Shown piece after piece: positions 12,681 to 24,573 of a stretch of DNA of 64,000 nucleotides. The stretch lies in NCBI GenBank assembly GCA_034401795.1, contig CM067366.1:75965707-76029706 (forward strand), given 5' to 3'. The position numbers and the translations under genes are program-made. The notes beneath the pieces were generated by a model. The model was not told the DNA's origin. It searched no databases and saw nothing but the letters and a program-made list of their open reading frames with translations. This stretch comes from Chaetoderma sp. LZ-2023a. Lineage: Eukaryota; Mollusca; Caudofoveata; Chaetodermatida; Chaetodermatidae. Position 1 is the stretch's first letter. Each line of letters begins with the position of its first letter.

Positions 12681-14214
12681 AATGTTGCATTTGCACCATG
12701 AGACCGCACATGTTCATGGCTATTGATTGACTGGGATGTAACTGTAGTGCTCTGGAGCTTAGCTGGAGAATGTTGTGGTATAGCTAGACGTGGATTAATC
12801 CATTATTCCTGAAACACCACCTGCTGTTGAGGCAGATAAGTAGGGTGCCCACCAAGGAATGTGATTGACATACCACTAGTCTTGTTGAATCATCATTATA
12901 GTGGCGAATAACACATCGATTCTGGCAACTGAAGTGCATTAATAGTACATAATTTACTCGGTAAATGAGCACTCAAAGCTTATCCAATAAAACGAGTTTC
13001 ACAAACGGCCTAGGAAGTCACACGTACCGTATTATTTAAGAATCATATCATTCTCCATTGAAAGTATCGTTATTATAATAAAAACTGTGAATGAGTATAA
13101 GTAACAATCTATAATTCCCACTAATGTACATTCAGTGTTGATGCTGTATTTTTGAAGAAAAATACACCGGGTAATTGTACACATGCCTGCATGCGTTCCT
13201 GTCCTGCCAGACTGCCATACTCTGCGTTCGTCAGTCAAAGCTAAAACGCAAGGTAAGTCAACTAGCAATATATCATATTAATGTGGCTTATTTCACAATA
13301 ACAATCTATAAATCCTAACTCGTGGCATAATTTGGCTGGACTCGCTGGAGCAACATTATAGCCACTCGAAATACAACTCAAATGTTGATACAATGTAAAT
13401 AAATACGCTCTGCTTAGTGTACAACATTCGCTTATATACTAATGTACGATATACGTCTAGTGCAAGTGAAGTGTAATTCTAATGTTACGCGCCATCAATA
13501 GTTTCCAATTCTGAAGACAATTACTTCATGCATTAAAAGAAGGTAATGGGAACATGTAGTGTTGCTTAATTCCTAGTCACAGGTACAATAAGGTAGTAAT
13601 ATCACTAAGAGAAATAATGCATGCTTAATATTAAGCAACATCTTCATGACATTCTACTCAAATACGCCCGCTTGTATTTCTGGCTGTCGTTTGATGCAGT
13701 ATGCTTCTACTTTACTAACGCGGTCATAGGCAATGTGGTTATCACGTCTTGTGTCACTGAAACAGTGCAGAAGTTAACAATTTAGGCTGACCCATCAACC
13801 GATAGATAGGAAGATTGCTGTTTATTTGCGCATTCTAATATCCCGCTGATTCTCATTCCGGTCTTTGGTCTGAGCAATGGGTTGCTAACCGCTCATTCAG
13901 GACTCCGGTTCTACTAAATACAACATGTTGGGCGCTAACATCTTCAGTTTTAATGACGCTAGCGTTGCCGCAAGTGTGGTCCTTAATATAGTATGTTTAT
14001 TAACCATGTGAACCCGAAAAAATCCAGCTACGAAGAAAACTCCAAATAAAAGCCAAACTAACTATACACTACAAGAATTTCTCTGCTGAGTATGTTGTTA
14101 CTCATACACATTATATGGTGTCATGATTTATTGCGTGAATAGTTATCCAACTAGTCACGTAATACAGTATGACACCATATACTTGATCAACATGCCAGAT
14201 CCATCCAATACATT
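12681..14214. other. unassigned sequence
   Basis: About 1.5 kb. Two minus-strand open frames of 62 and 78 codons (12784-12972, 13032-13268) show no domain, signal peptide or coding-like composition that I would defend. Confidence 0.5.
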
Positions 14215-14553
14215 CAATTCGCTTTTCCAGAGTATCTACCCATCATATGACATCATAATCAGCTACGAGATTTGTAGAATGACATCATAATGAATGACGT
14301 CATGAATGATGTCGATAAGTATGTCACGAACGCATATTTGAAGACTGTCTATGCGTTATTGTACAAATTGTATGCCATAGGCAGCAACATCACCCAGTCA
14401 AATTAGTTGCAAAATATTCAACAGCTTCCCTGTATAATTTTCAGGAAATTGATAGCTAGGGCATTCGGGGATCGATCAATCCCAACACGGCGATGTGTGG
14501 ATGGAGCTTAGCTAGTGATGGGCGGGCATAGTCTACAAATGGAACGGTCCATT
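14215..14553 (+). mobile_element. MITE family 1 copy, forward
   Basis: The 5' end is near CTTTTCCAGAGTATC. The CRE-like region carries ATGACGTCATGAATGATGTC, but the first palindrome arm is deleted: TGTATGCC joins directly to ATAGGCAGCAAC. The second arm, the GATCGATCAATCCCAACACG block and the GGAACGGTCCATT end remain. Confidence 0.8.
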
Positions 14554-14782
14554 TAAGTACCACAATTTCAAGAAAAGAACATTCAAAGGAATATGAATAT
14601 TCGCAGACTTCATTTCCCGTTCACCTTAATTAGTAACAGCGTCGTCTACGTTGAAAATATACACAAGCGAATACATGAAAGAAAAAAAAACCCAGCACGA
14701 TGGTTGAATTCTTGAAGTTATGATATTCACAATCAACAATAAGGTAATGTCGTCTCTATTGCTCTATCATTAATTTGATAAT

Positions 14783-15113
14783 GGATGAATTCGATCTGTC
14801 AGTCAAGTATATTCCGTCATTATTAAATATGTCACATATAGGCACATAATCATGAATCTGGAATAGCGTGTCAGTTGTATGAATTGTATGTCTTTACTAT
14901 TTAATAAACATTCTGTAGAATATTTTGAAATCTGTCTAGGCACTGTTGCTGACACATCCCCCAGTCAAATTAGTTTGAAAATATTCAACCAACGTTAATT
15001 GTATAGCTATAATGAAATTGAGATTCAACGCATATAAATCGATTATAACACGTGAAATCCATGCACTGAGCTTGGCTAGAGGTGGGCGTGCATATCCATT
15101 GTCACCCATTACA
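14783..15113 (+). mobile_element. MITE family 1 copy, forward
   Basis: TGTATGTCTTTACTATTTAA and AATAAACATTCTG precede a damaged palindrome: the first arm loses its tail and the second, TCAAATTAGTTTGAAAATATT, is intact. The 3' part carries AAATTGAGATTC, AATCGATTATAACACG and GGTGGGCGTGCATATCC. Confidence 0.75.
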
Positions 15114-16472
15114 CTCTCTGAAACGGTCAGTATTAATTTCCGCTGAGTTTTCGAAGATGCCTGTGATACAGTTCAATATCGCCTCACAAACAACTACGTA
15201 ACCACTCACAATAAGACACGCATAGGCAAACTATGCATTCACGGCGTTACTACATAGCGAACCACGCTGAATGAAACAGAGAAAAAGCTGATTAACGATT
15301 GTTTTTACCCCAATGACCATTATTTACAGTATATCATTCTTCTGACGATATGAAATTATATTATAATAAATTATTGTTAAAATCGTAGTGAATAGAGGCA
15401 AGCTATGACGCGAGTATTGTGATTGTATTTATGTCTGAAAATTACATGGTTGCCGACTCCATACAGGGGCAATCGGCCATCTCGGCTTTTGTTTTCGACA
15501 TATTATATCTCCAATTAAACCTAAAAGCATGGATATGATGAATGCAAGTATCAAACTCGATAAGAAAGGTGTATATGTGGTTTTCGCTTTGACTGATAGA
15601 TATGCGCTGAAGAGAAAAGCATACGAGAGATGAAGAGCGTTGTGGTGAGGTGGAGAGAGAGAGAGGGAGGAATATGGCCAGCGAGAGTTCAGGGGATTGG
15701 GGAGGGGTGAGGGTGACTGACTCCATAAGCCAGTCAGCCAGCATGGTCGTGGGTGAGCGATTGAGTGATCCTATGAGTGAGCGAGCCAACGGCGAGTATG
15801 TGAAGAGTGGGCTGGGCTGGGGTGGGATGGGTGGGTGAAACGGTCCTACAGAATCTTGAATTACATGATCTGTTTAGGAGCCAGGCCATAAACGAACCTA
15901 TGCTTAGATATCACCAGAATATGGTCAGTAACTATGGCTCAAGCAAACTATCAGATTATTGGTGGCGAAAGATGTTTGTTATCTTAAAGAGATTGTCATT
16001 TGGCCAACACATAAGATCTAATGCACATTGAGAGACAATGAGAGTTGAAATGTTTTTAACGGTTGGGTCGCGTATATTCATTTCACGTGTTCTAATGTAA
16101 TGAATTGCCTGCATGGATGGATGTATTCCAAAGATATATATCTCATGTGAAAGCAAACAAACTGTAATCAGAGAATTTTATTGATCCAGCGAGATAAACT
16201 CTATCGAACACATCCCACATCGCCGTTAATCATCTGGAAAGCCTTCATTATCACCAGACATAAACATCAGTGTATGGCTGCCATGTCGCGATCCTCTCGA
16301 TCTTAACAAGTGGTTGCCTTTAACATGTCATTGTTGCACACATCTATCAGCTCTAGGAACTTATTAAATTGCACATGAATGGAATAACGGTGTAATGGCA
16401 CGCTTCATCGCGTGTACATGGTACTTATAATTCCACATAGAGTAGACTTATGTAAGGAGCAAATAATGGCTG
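15114..16472. other. unassigned sequence
   Basis: About 1.35 kb. It is purine-rich near 15645-15670 and 15780-15835. Short open frames on both strands have no recognisable protein features. Confidence 0.5.
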
Positions 16473-16790
16473 GATCTGCCCATCTCTCCTCTCTTTCTCT
16501 CTCTCTCTCACTCTCTCTCCCTCCCTCTCTCCTCACTCCCTCCCTCCCTCCCCCCTCTCTCTCTCTCCCTCTCTCCCTCCCTCCCTCCCTCCCTCCCACC
16601 ATCCCTCCCTCTCTCTCTCTCGCGCTCTCTCCCTCTCTCCAGCTTTCCCGCCCTCTCGCCCTCTTTCTCTCTCTGGTTTTCTCCCTCTCTCCCACAATCC
16701 CTCCATATAAATATCTTGCTCTCGCATCTCTCCTTCTCCCTCTATCTCTCTAACTCTGTATCTCCATCTCGCCCTCTGTCTCATCTGTTC
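16473..16790. repeat. CT-rich low-complexity tract
   Basis: Pyrimidine tract of CTCT, CCCTCC and CTCGC units. The Ser/Leu/Pro-rich frames here are artefacts of the repeat. Confidence 0.95.
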
Positions 16791-16929
16791 TCTTTTCTGC
16801 TATTTCTGTTGTATTTCTGTTGCATATGAATAATAACAACGACTCCGTAGTTTCGCTGCCATAGTCAATTAGGGCACATGTAGGCCGACATCACAATGAT
16901 ATTCAGCAGAGAATACTCCGTCATAATGC

Positions 16930-17185
16930 TGACATAGTCGGTAAAGTTTAAGAATTGCCTTTAATAGATTTACAATATAACAAAACACTATGTTGAATAT
17001 TATGAAACGAATTTGAATGGGTGCAGAAACAGCACAAGTCAAATAAATTTCAAAATAGCCAACAGCCTACATGTATAATTACACTTGAAATGAGATTCTG
17101 GGAATTCAGGGTTCAATATAAATAAAACAAAGCGTGGGCGGAGCTTAGGAATAGATGGGCGGGGCATATCTTGAAATGGATCCAA
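16930..17185 (+). mobile_element. MITE family 1 copy, 5'-truncated
   Basis: Starting with the AACACTATGTTGAATATTATG arm, it has a shortened central loop, the complementary arm CAAATAAATTTCAAAATAG, TGAGATTCTGGGAATTCAGG, GGGCGGAGCTTAGG and ATGGGCGGGGCATA. Confidence 0.75.
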
Positions 17186-17639
17186 CTGTTGTCTTAGTTT
17201 GGGCTCTGACAGCTGTTATATAAAGATATCCATTTTGAAAGTCTAATTTGTATATGCACTTCAGTTCGAGAGGGTTGGCGTGCTATAATATATGTGCCTA
17301 TCAATCCAGAATTGTTAGTAATGATAGACATAATTAGTTGTATAAATTCGTAAACTGTGTATATATTTTTTCTCTGTAGCTCTGTAGTTTTGTTGAGAAT
17401 AAAATAAACTCGCATCTAATCAACATCATAACAACATAGTTATATAGTTTGCCAAGTGTGTATCCCGATGTACCCACACTTTTCATGATGTAGCTGGCCA
17501 AAACCAATCTATTTAGTGGTCTTGGTGGATGCCCATTTGCAGGCCAAGATAATACTATTTTTACGACTGGAATCATTCTTAATTACAGGTTTTGTTTAAA
17601 AAAAAAATAGTAGTCACCATTCACACCACTGAGGTTATA

Positions 17640-17817
17640 GTACCTGTTTTCGGTGTAATACCGGTATACCCACAGTCCAACTGGAATGACTGGCTCGAGA
17701 ACCTAGCCAGTCATTTTAGGGGGTACACAGACATAATCTTCTCTTAGTTTGCAAATGAACATTCAATAAAAACATATTTTGATATCCTTGATAAAATGTA
17801 GCCATTAACGGGTTAAG
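17640..17817. mobile_element. family 3 foldback element, partial
   Basis: The hairpin block reads CTGGAATGACTGGCTCGAGA followed closely by its complement, CTAGCCAGTCATTTTAG. The right end, AACGGGTTAA, matches the TTAACCC terminus of the family. The left end could not be placed. Confidence 0.5.
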
Positions 17818-17824
17818 TGAGGCG

Positions 17825-18000
17825 AATATTTACTTTGTACAGATCAAATTAGTTCCAAAGTATTCAATAGCTTAACTCTATAGTTTCCTGGAAATGGATA
17901 GCCAGGGAAGTCAGAGCTCGATCGACCCCAACACGGACGTAGTGTGGATGGAGCTTAGATTGAGATGGGCGGGACATAGCTAAAAGTGAAAAAGATCAAT
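17825..18000 (+). mobile_element. MITE family 1, 3' half
   Basis: Only the second palindrome arm (CAAATTAGTTCCAAAGTATTC) and the 3' part (GGAAATGGATAGCCAGGGA, CGATCGACCCCAACACGGAC, GATGGGCGGGACATAGC) remain. Confidence 0.75.
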
Positions 18001-18384
18001 TTCAAGACAGGCCACTCATCAGTTCCCCTGATAACGCAGGTCATTGGGCTGGTTCCCGGCTACAAAGTCAGCAGCGTGGTAATGAATGATGAATGGGAGT
18101 AATACTATGTATTGGCAAACAGAGCTTACGTACATTTGGGATTATGTGGAATTGAGATATGGTGAAGAAATGCCAAACTTATAATAACAGACACTCTCAT
18201 ATAGATGCACCCACACAGACAGTCAGGTACATCTGTGCAGAAAACGGCCAATTAGAAACATACTTAGGCTTTATCTCCACGCGGTCTTTCTATCTGGTTA
18301 ATCGATCTTAAAGGCCCTTCCCATGTATCACTCGGACGAGTTGTAACGATATAGGAAGGAGCAAATAGTAATATGATAGAGCGA

Positions 18385-18500
18385 ATTCGACCTTTACATT
18401 TGCAGATCTACCCGCCTATCTCTATATAAACTCCAACCACACCTCGCTCGTGTTGTGATCGATCGATCGCTATACTTCCTGACAACACACGTGTCATGCG
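18385..18500 (-). mobile_element. MITE family 1 copy cut by the assembly gap
   Basis: The reverse-orientation start is recognisable (CGACCTTTACATTTGCAG, CACACCTCGCTCGTGTTGTG, GATCGATCGATCGC). It breaks off at the N run before the palindromic core. Confidence 0.7.
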
Positions 18501-19000
18501 NNNNNNNNNNNNNNNNNNNNNNNNNNNNNNNNNNNNNNNNNNNNNNNNNNNNNNNNNNNNNNNNNNNNNNNNNNNNNNNNNNNNNNNNNNNNNNNNNNNN
18601 NNNNNNNNNNNNNNNNNNNNNNNNNNNNNNNNNNNNNNNNNNNNNNNNNNNNNNNNNNNNNNNNNNNNNNNNNNNNNNNNNNNNNNNNNNNNNNNNNNNN
18701 NNNNNNNNNNNNNNNNNNNNNNNNNNNNNNNNNNNNNNNNNNNNNNNNNNNNNNNNNNNNNNNNNNNNNNNNNNNNNNNNNNNNNNNNNNNNNNNNNNNN
18801 NNNNNNNNNNNNNNNNNNNNNNNNNNNNNNNNNNNNNNNNNNNNNNNNNNNNNNNNNNNNNNNNNNNNNNNNNNNNNNNNNNNNNNNNNNNNNNNNNNNN
18901 NNNNNNNNNNNNNNNNNNNNNNNNNNNNNNNNNNNNNNNNNNNNNNNNNNNNNNNNNNNNNNNNNNNNNNNNNNNNNNNNNNNNNNNNNNNNNNNNNNNN
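18501..19000. other. assembly gap (500 N)
   Basis: Exactly 500 N, so the length is probably a placeholder. The 16 bases before it (ACACACGTGTCATGCG) are the perfect reverse complement of the 16 bases after it. All open frames spanning it are meaningless. Confidence 0.99.
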
Positions 19001-19017
19001 CGCATGACACGTGTGTT

Positions 19018-20404
19018 CGAGTCGTGAGAATATTTCTGATTGTTTGTTTTGCTGATTAAATATTTGCCGTATTGGGTTGCTCGTTGTTGCTGTTGGCAGA
19101 GTGTTCTTATGGCTCGAAGCTGCGAATGTGTGGACTTATACAGCTTCGTTCGAATTATAATGGCCATGCTGATATGGATGAAGCGAATGGACCTTTCTAG
19201 TTTATCCATCCACCAATTGACGTAATAATCAACTGCGTGACGTGTGGGATAACGTTATAATCAATGCCGCCATGATTGACGTAGACGGACTAGCGCTGTT
19301 GGACGAATTATATGTCTTTACTATTTAATAAACATGCCGTTAAATATTTTGAAACTAATTTGACTATTTTTTAGTAACAGCGCCAGTTCAGTTAGTTCCA
19401 AAAATATTCAATAGCTACCAATGGCTATAGTTTTCTAAAAATGTATGGTCAGGCAGTTCAGGGATTTATCGATTCCAACACGGCAAAGTATGTGTAGAGC
19501 ATAAATAAAGATGGGCGTGGCATAGATAAAACTGGATTCCTCCATTCTATCGTAGTTGACCCCACTACCCAAACCCCCATAAGTTGGCGGCAATTATAAT
19601 CATATTGACAGTGTCTCGTAAGCCTTAATCAAGAATGGCTAGATGCGAACACCCCCAGTGTAGCAATAAGCTTAGACTTAAACTTGGAGTTGTTTGTCAA
19701 TACCCAGTTATAAATTTGAGAACCTAAGATAACGTTCTTGTATGATTATATTAAAGTTAAATTTCTGAATGTGATGCTAATGGAAAGCAGTCTAACTCAT
19801 ATCCACATTCCTAAAAAACCTTCATCTTTCATAGTGAATGAGTTGGAGTGTCTGCATCTATGCCATCATATGCAAGGTTTACCGAGTAGGTTTCCGGCCG
19901 CAATGACACGTTATTAGCGATTGAGCTTAGCAGGACTCTTAATGTTTACAGGTTAACATATTGTACGTATGCATTTAGAACGTGTACTATATGCATATGT
20001 TATTGCTTGGCCTGTTGATAGCACATCTCATTTGGAGTTCTCGTTGTTCGTTGATTCTCTTTAAAATAAGTTGTCATGTGCATGCACCCCAAAAAGAACA
20101 GCTCAAATTTGAGACTACGAAATAAATAGTCAGTCGCGTGTCTGAGCTATGCTTTAGATTGGAGAGTTAACGCCGATCTACACGGTCCACTGTAGTCATA
20201 CGCCCACATATCATAGCTGCCAGGTTAATGCATGGTTCAATTGATTCACCACGTTGCATGTCGACAGGATATATTTTCTTTACAAACACAGGATCAGAAA
20301 AATGTCAGATTTGATTGACCCAGTAGATCATATCAATTCCCTTTAACTCGGTTCGGGATCAATTTTGACCATAGCTCGTTGTGTAATTATTGAATGATTA
20401 CATG
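19018..20404 (+). repeat. 0.9-kb duplicated segment, copy 2, interrupted by a MITE
   Basis: Homologous to 8878-9785. The match runs from CGAGTCGTGAGAATATTTCTG to GATATGGATGAAG, stops at the MITE occupying 19186-19546, and resumes at CTATCGTAGTTGACC, where copy 1 is nearly continuous. It ends near ATTATTGAATGATTACATG. This copy also has a few small insertions, for example near 19830 and 20060. Confidence 0.8.
19186..19546 (+). mobile_element. MITE family 1 copy inside duplicated segment
   Basis: Ends AATGGACCTTTCTAGTTTATC and ATAAAACTGGATTCCTCCATT. It carries TATGTCTTTACTATTTAATA, a palindrome with a reduced loop, ATCGATTCCAACACGG and GATGGGCGTGGCATAG. Comparison with the uninterrupted paralogous segment near 9030-9045 places both borders to within a few bases. 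Confidence 0.85.
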
Positions 20405-20609
20405 TAACTATTTCACGTAGCCGGAAAAATCGGCCTCTGCTGCGTTCGTTGCGGAATATAAAAGCATTATCTAGGAGCAATGCTGGCGAAGAAGATCCAG
20501 AAGTCGCTTCTGATGCTCGCAACGGAGAGGACACAACGAAAAATGGTAAAAGGAGAACTAATGACAGCTGAAACAAATTCCTACTCATTCCAGCCGCAGA
20601 ACCCATCAC
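20343..20609 (-). other. ambiguous open block, possible exon on either strand
   Basis: On the minus strand, an ATG near 20606 opens a frame whose start looks like a secretion signal: a short polar start, the hydrophobic run LFQLSLVLLLPFFVV, then SSPLRASEA. It is followed by a basic C-terminal part. On the plus strand the same DNA, after an acceptor-like TTTCACGTAG near 20418, gives a hydrophilic tail containing NAGEEDPEVASDARNGEDTT and a stop near 20566. Antisense of hydrophilic codons tends to be hydrophobic, so at most one reading is real. I recognise neither protein. Confidence 0.2.
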
Positions 20610-20731
20610 TCATCACCATTAGTGTTGTATTTAGGCTGATTCTCTATCTCGCTTCATTATGGGTCACCTCTCCAGCTTTAACATTCATACTTCCATACAG
20701 GTTCAAGACGCGAAGCAGGGATGTATACTAA

Positions 20732-22567
20732 GATCACTGCCGTCTACCCTAAAAGCAATCATATCTAAGCCAATTTCAGGAAAAACCTACCAAATGCTGT
20801 CAGAGGTCTTTGTCAGCAACTATTCGTAATTGTACTTACGAAATTGTTTATTGGATCTTGTCCCACGCTTAAAATTGACATGTTAGAACTAAAACATAAA
20901 AATGTGTAGATGATATAACTTATATAATCAACACCTCTAGTAAACAATACTGCCACACTAATCAGTGCTATATATATATATATATATATATGGGAATGAC
21001 CAAACAGCGGCTGTATGATTTCCTGCCATCGTAAAATTTGCAGTAGACAGACCTATTTTCAAAACCTGATGAAGGAAACGTTTTTTCAAGACCGTCACAA
21101 CCCATAAATATAGCCATTCTTTAATGTGTCGCAATCAATCGATGATTCAGTTATAACCCCCGTCATAGCTCTTCTGTTACACTATCTTGAAACGGCGGAA
21201 AAAAACACAACAGTGTAAGTGTATAAGCGGCATTTTATATCTGAATCATGTTACGTTGAAGAGTATATTAATTAGACGTCAAGACCGAATCATTGCCCTA
21301 GTTATCCCAAATGCATTTATCCATTTCTATAATAAATCTGAATATTTCGAATGGTAGCCTATTTTGATAAGCACAGCATCATTTCATCCACTGAGAAAAA
21401 CTAAGTGACAGCATCGATACACCCATCATACTGTGACGACCATCACAGCAAAGTCAAGACCATCACATTCCTTATTTTTAAGTCATTGAAATGTGTACAT
21501 TTCTTTACATCAGCGCTGCCTTATGAGTTTATGTGTCCTGCTGTTTTGTGTTATCAATACACCTTCCGTTGCACAATATCAGAGAAATTTGCATTTCTAT
21601 ATTATTTCAGGTCAAGACAATAACAATTTGTCAAGACCGTCACATGCGTTAAGACCACCACAAAGAATCTTTCATTTGGATTCATAAATTCTATCTTTAC
21701 AGCTAACAAGTGGATATAGTATTCATTAATTGCCCTTATATATGTTGTTGATAATTTTGCAGCACATGCAGCGCATATGTATCCTAATTTTGATAACATC
21801 ACCCCTTACAATTTGTGACGGTCTTGACCAAATATATGGGAATATGGGTTATTGAGGACATAATTTTCAGGGAATGCATTTTAGATTAAGCATGGCAAGT
21901 TCTAAAACTCATCATCTCCAACCAAGTCAAATGAATAAAAATTAAACATTTCTAAACTACGCTATTGGTACGTTTTTCGGAAATTTACCAAGTTACAAAC
22001 GGTGTCGTTTCACACTGTTGGTGCTCAGCGCTATGACCTGTGGTCAAAGGGGGAGAAACTGAGCAACCGGGGTACCTACGGTGATCTTAGCCCGATTATG
22101 CTCGTCATCAACATTGGCAACCTTGCATAAATGCATAGTCGAAGGCGAAGAAGACGAAAAAGAAGAAGAAGAAGAATATAATCAAGAAGGCAGTGGACAA
22201 ATCAGCTTACTATAGATATGACATCTCGCAATACAATTCACTTATCAAAAAAATTTGATGCTGAGGATTAGTAAATGACGCGACTATGACATGTTTTCGG
22301 AAGCATATCTTCAAATGTCAATATCGTGTAACCTTTGCCAGCGCTGTATTGGTGTTTCTTACCAAATGATTGACAAGTTGTGTGAAACCATACTAGTATA
22401 CAGAAGGATAATCATCTTGAGAAAAGTGAGGAGGGAAGGAAAGCCATTAACTTTCTAATGCCGTACCATTATAACGCTATGGATGGAGTTTTGAAAGTGG
22501 CTACATCAATATACGAGCATAGCGGGATCTGACATAATAAAGAGAAACTTGTTGGAACAGAACGCAA
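20732..22567. other. unassigned sequence with repeated CAAGACCGTCACA-type motif
   Basis: About 1.8 kb. A short (AT)n tract lies at about 20967-20991. Between 21087 and 21830, variants of GTCAAGACCGTCACA occur at least four times on the plus strand and once inverted (TTGTGACGGTCTTGACC near 21808-21826). A GAAGAAGAAG run lies near 22150-22175. No gene was recognised. Confidence 0.5.
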
Positions 22568-22957
22568 CTAATGGATGAATCAGTTTAGCTATGCACCGCC
22601 CATCTCTGGCTAAGTTCCACCCACACTTTCCCGTGTTTGGATTAATCCAATCGTGACCAGGATGGCGTCATCTGGGACCAACCCGTGGCTTCAAGTTTGT
22701 TGATGAAATCTGTGGTGTCGCGTACATGGGCGTATGGCAGCAACGGCGCCAAGTCAAATTAGTTTCAAAATAGTTGACAGCATGTATAGAAAATAGTAAA
22801 GATATACAATTCACACAACCTGCCTGACTATTAAGCATATAATACGGACTAATTCGAGTCAGTCATGACGTAATGGTTATGACGGCACCCAAGACGTAAC
22901 GTAGTTGATTATGACGTCATATGATAGATGGATAAACTGCAAATGTCCATTGAACAG
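22568..22957 (-). mobile_element. MITE family 1 copy, reverse, internally altered
   Basis: It starts AATGGATGAATCAGTTTAGC and ends TGGATAAACTGCAAATGTCCATT. The 5' part has GCACCGCCCATCTCTGGC. About 90 bases of unrelated sequence (near 22655-22735) replace the usual donor-like block and first palindrome arm. The second arm and the CRE-like tail (TGATTATGACGTCATATGAT) remain. Confidence 0.8.
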
Positions 22958-23609
22958 TTTAACCACGCCTGGTTAAAGTTATTATGTCTTTCCAAGAATC
23001 TCTGTGGAATGGAAATGTTACATTGTGTGTGAAAATACTTTGAGAACAGCCAGGAAAGGGATCAATGATAGTTAAAGCAGTAAATGAGTAAAATATCCAT
23101 TGCGCATTTCAAATTAGTGACATAGCATTCGACAGAAATGCTAATGCAGAATGATTGATCATTACACCCTCTTAGCTGAAGAGCTATACTACTATACTCT
23201 TTCCCCATCCAATAACACGACAAGAAATAACTTTGTTAACGATCCGACATATATTAGGTGATTTTGCGACGTGATGTCACCAGTGATTCAGTGTTTTAAA
23301 ATTGAGGGTACTCAAAGCGCATTTTAAACCATGGTGCTATCTTCCAGTCTTTAATCCAGGGAAGCAGATAAAGCACAACGCACTGTTGCGAATTTAAATT
23401 GATTTCTATGTTCACCAAGTGCCAGCTGTTCTTTCCTTGGCTCATTCCTAGATTTATTAGTCTTAGTGAATCGATTAGAGCTCCGTATAAAACTTGGTAA
23501 AACATATGTTCTTAAGATAAGTGTCTCAAGGACGATTTAATTAAGCATTACATGTCCACATATTATGCTTAATAGGATCTGCTGGATTAGATATAGAAAT
23601 GGATATAGA
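22958..23609. other. unassigned sequence
   Basis: About 650 bases with no supported feature. Confidence 0.5.
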
Positions 23610-23809
23610 GGGGCATTATCATCATCACCATCATCATTACCACCACCACAAAGAACCCCCAGCGCAGCCGCCATCATCCAGTCACCACCATTTCTACTAC
23701 CACCAGCACCAGCATCACCACACCCACCACCGCCGCCACCACCATCACCACCACCATCACCATCACCACCACCACCACCACCACCACCACCATCACCACC
23801 ACCACCACC

Positions 23810-23856
<47 letters not shown>

Positions 23857-23857
23857 C
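23610..23857. repeat. compound (CAC/CAT)n-(AAC)n microsatellite
   Basis: CATCACCAC-type trinucleotides run to about 23808 and change abruptly to pure (AAC)n. They give artefactual His, Pro, Asn, Gly and Val runs in all frames. Confidence 0.95.
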
Positions 23858-24204
23858 ATTCGTCGTCACATTGGTATCTTATCTGAGAAAATTGCACAAA
23901 TAAAAAATCATTTAAACACAGAATCTGAATACGTCACTCTACTGTCAGACAACGTCAGAATAACACATTTCTCCCTGCTAATGGCCGCACTACAATGAAG
24001 ATATAATGTTAGAATAAAAGCCATTTCTGACAGTAATTATAAGCTATGGCCGCTGAAGGTTGTCTGTATTCACTCTGTAATTCAGACACCGTTTGTTGAT
24101 TCCGAAAATACATGTTACTAGCTGGAGTTATTTCTGAAACCAGTGAAATCCATGTTATAGCGCCATTCCGATCACTGGGGAATGGTGTGATTAATTTCTA
24201 GCTA
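23858..24204. other. unassigned sequence
   Basis: No open frame or repeat recognised. Confidence 0.5.
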
Positions 24205-24573
24205 TGCCAAGCCCACTCGATGAATCCGATTTCGTAGTCAAGTATATGACGTCATAATCAATTACGTCATATTGCAAAATGCGTAATGAATGGCGTAACT
24301 ACTAAATATGACCGTCAGGAACATTGAATAGTCCGTTAGTTCTACGAATTGTATGCCTTTACTATTTAATCAAACACTATGTTGAATAATTTGAAACTAA
24401 TTTGACTGGACTCTGTTGTTGCCATAGGCAACGACTTCGGCCAGTCAAATTAGTTTCAAAATGTTCAACATGTTAGTTGTATAGTTACCACAAAATTGTG
24501 ATTTTGGGAAATCAGGATTCAAACTAGAAATCGATCCCAAATTGCGAAAAGCATGGGCGGAGCGTAGCTAGAA
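24205..24573 (+). mobile_element. MITE family 1 copy, forward, abutting a reverse copy
   Basis: It carries ATGACGTCATAATCAATTACG, TACGAATTGTATGCCTTTAC, a well-kept palindrome (AAACTAATTTGACTGGACTC through CCAGTCAAATTAGTTTCAAA), AATCGATCCCAAATTGCG and GGGCGGAGCGTAGCTAG. The 3' tip is replaced by the next copy. Confidence 0.85.

Noticed and set aside
18394-19209. Open frames spanning the gap
   Set aside because: They consist of N codons; only the assembly gap keeps them open.
23537-23903. Pro-, His-, Gly- and Asn-rich frames
   Set aside because: Artefacts of CAC/CAT and AAC microsatellites in every frame.
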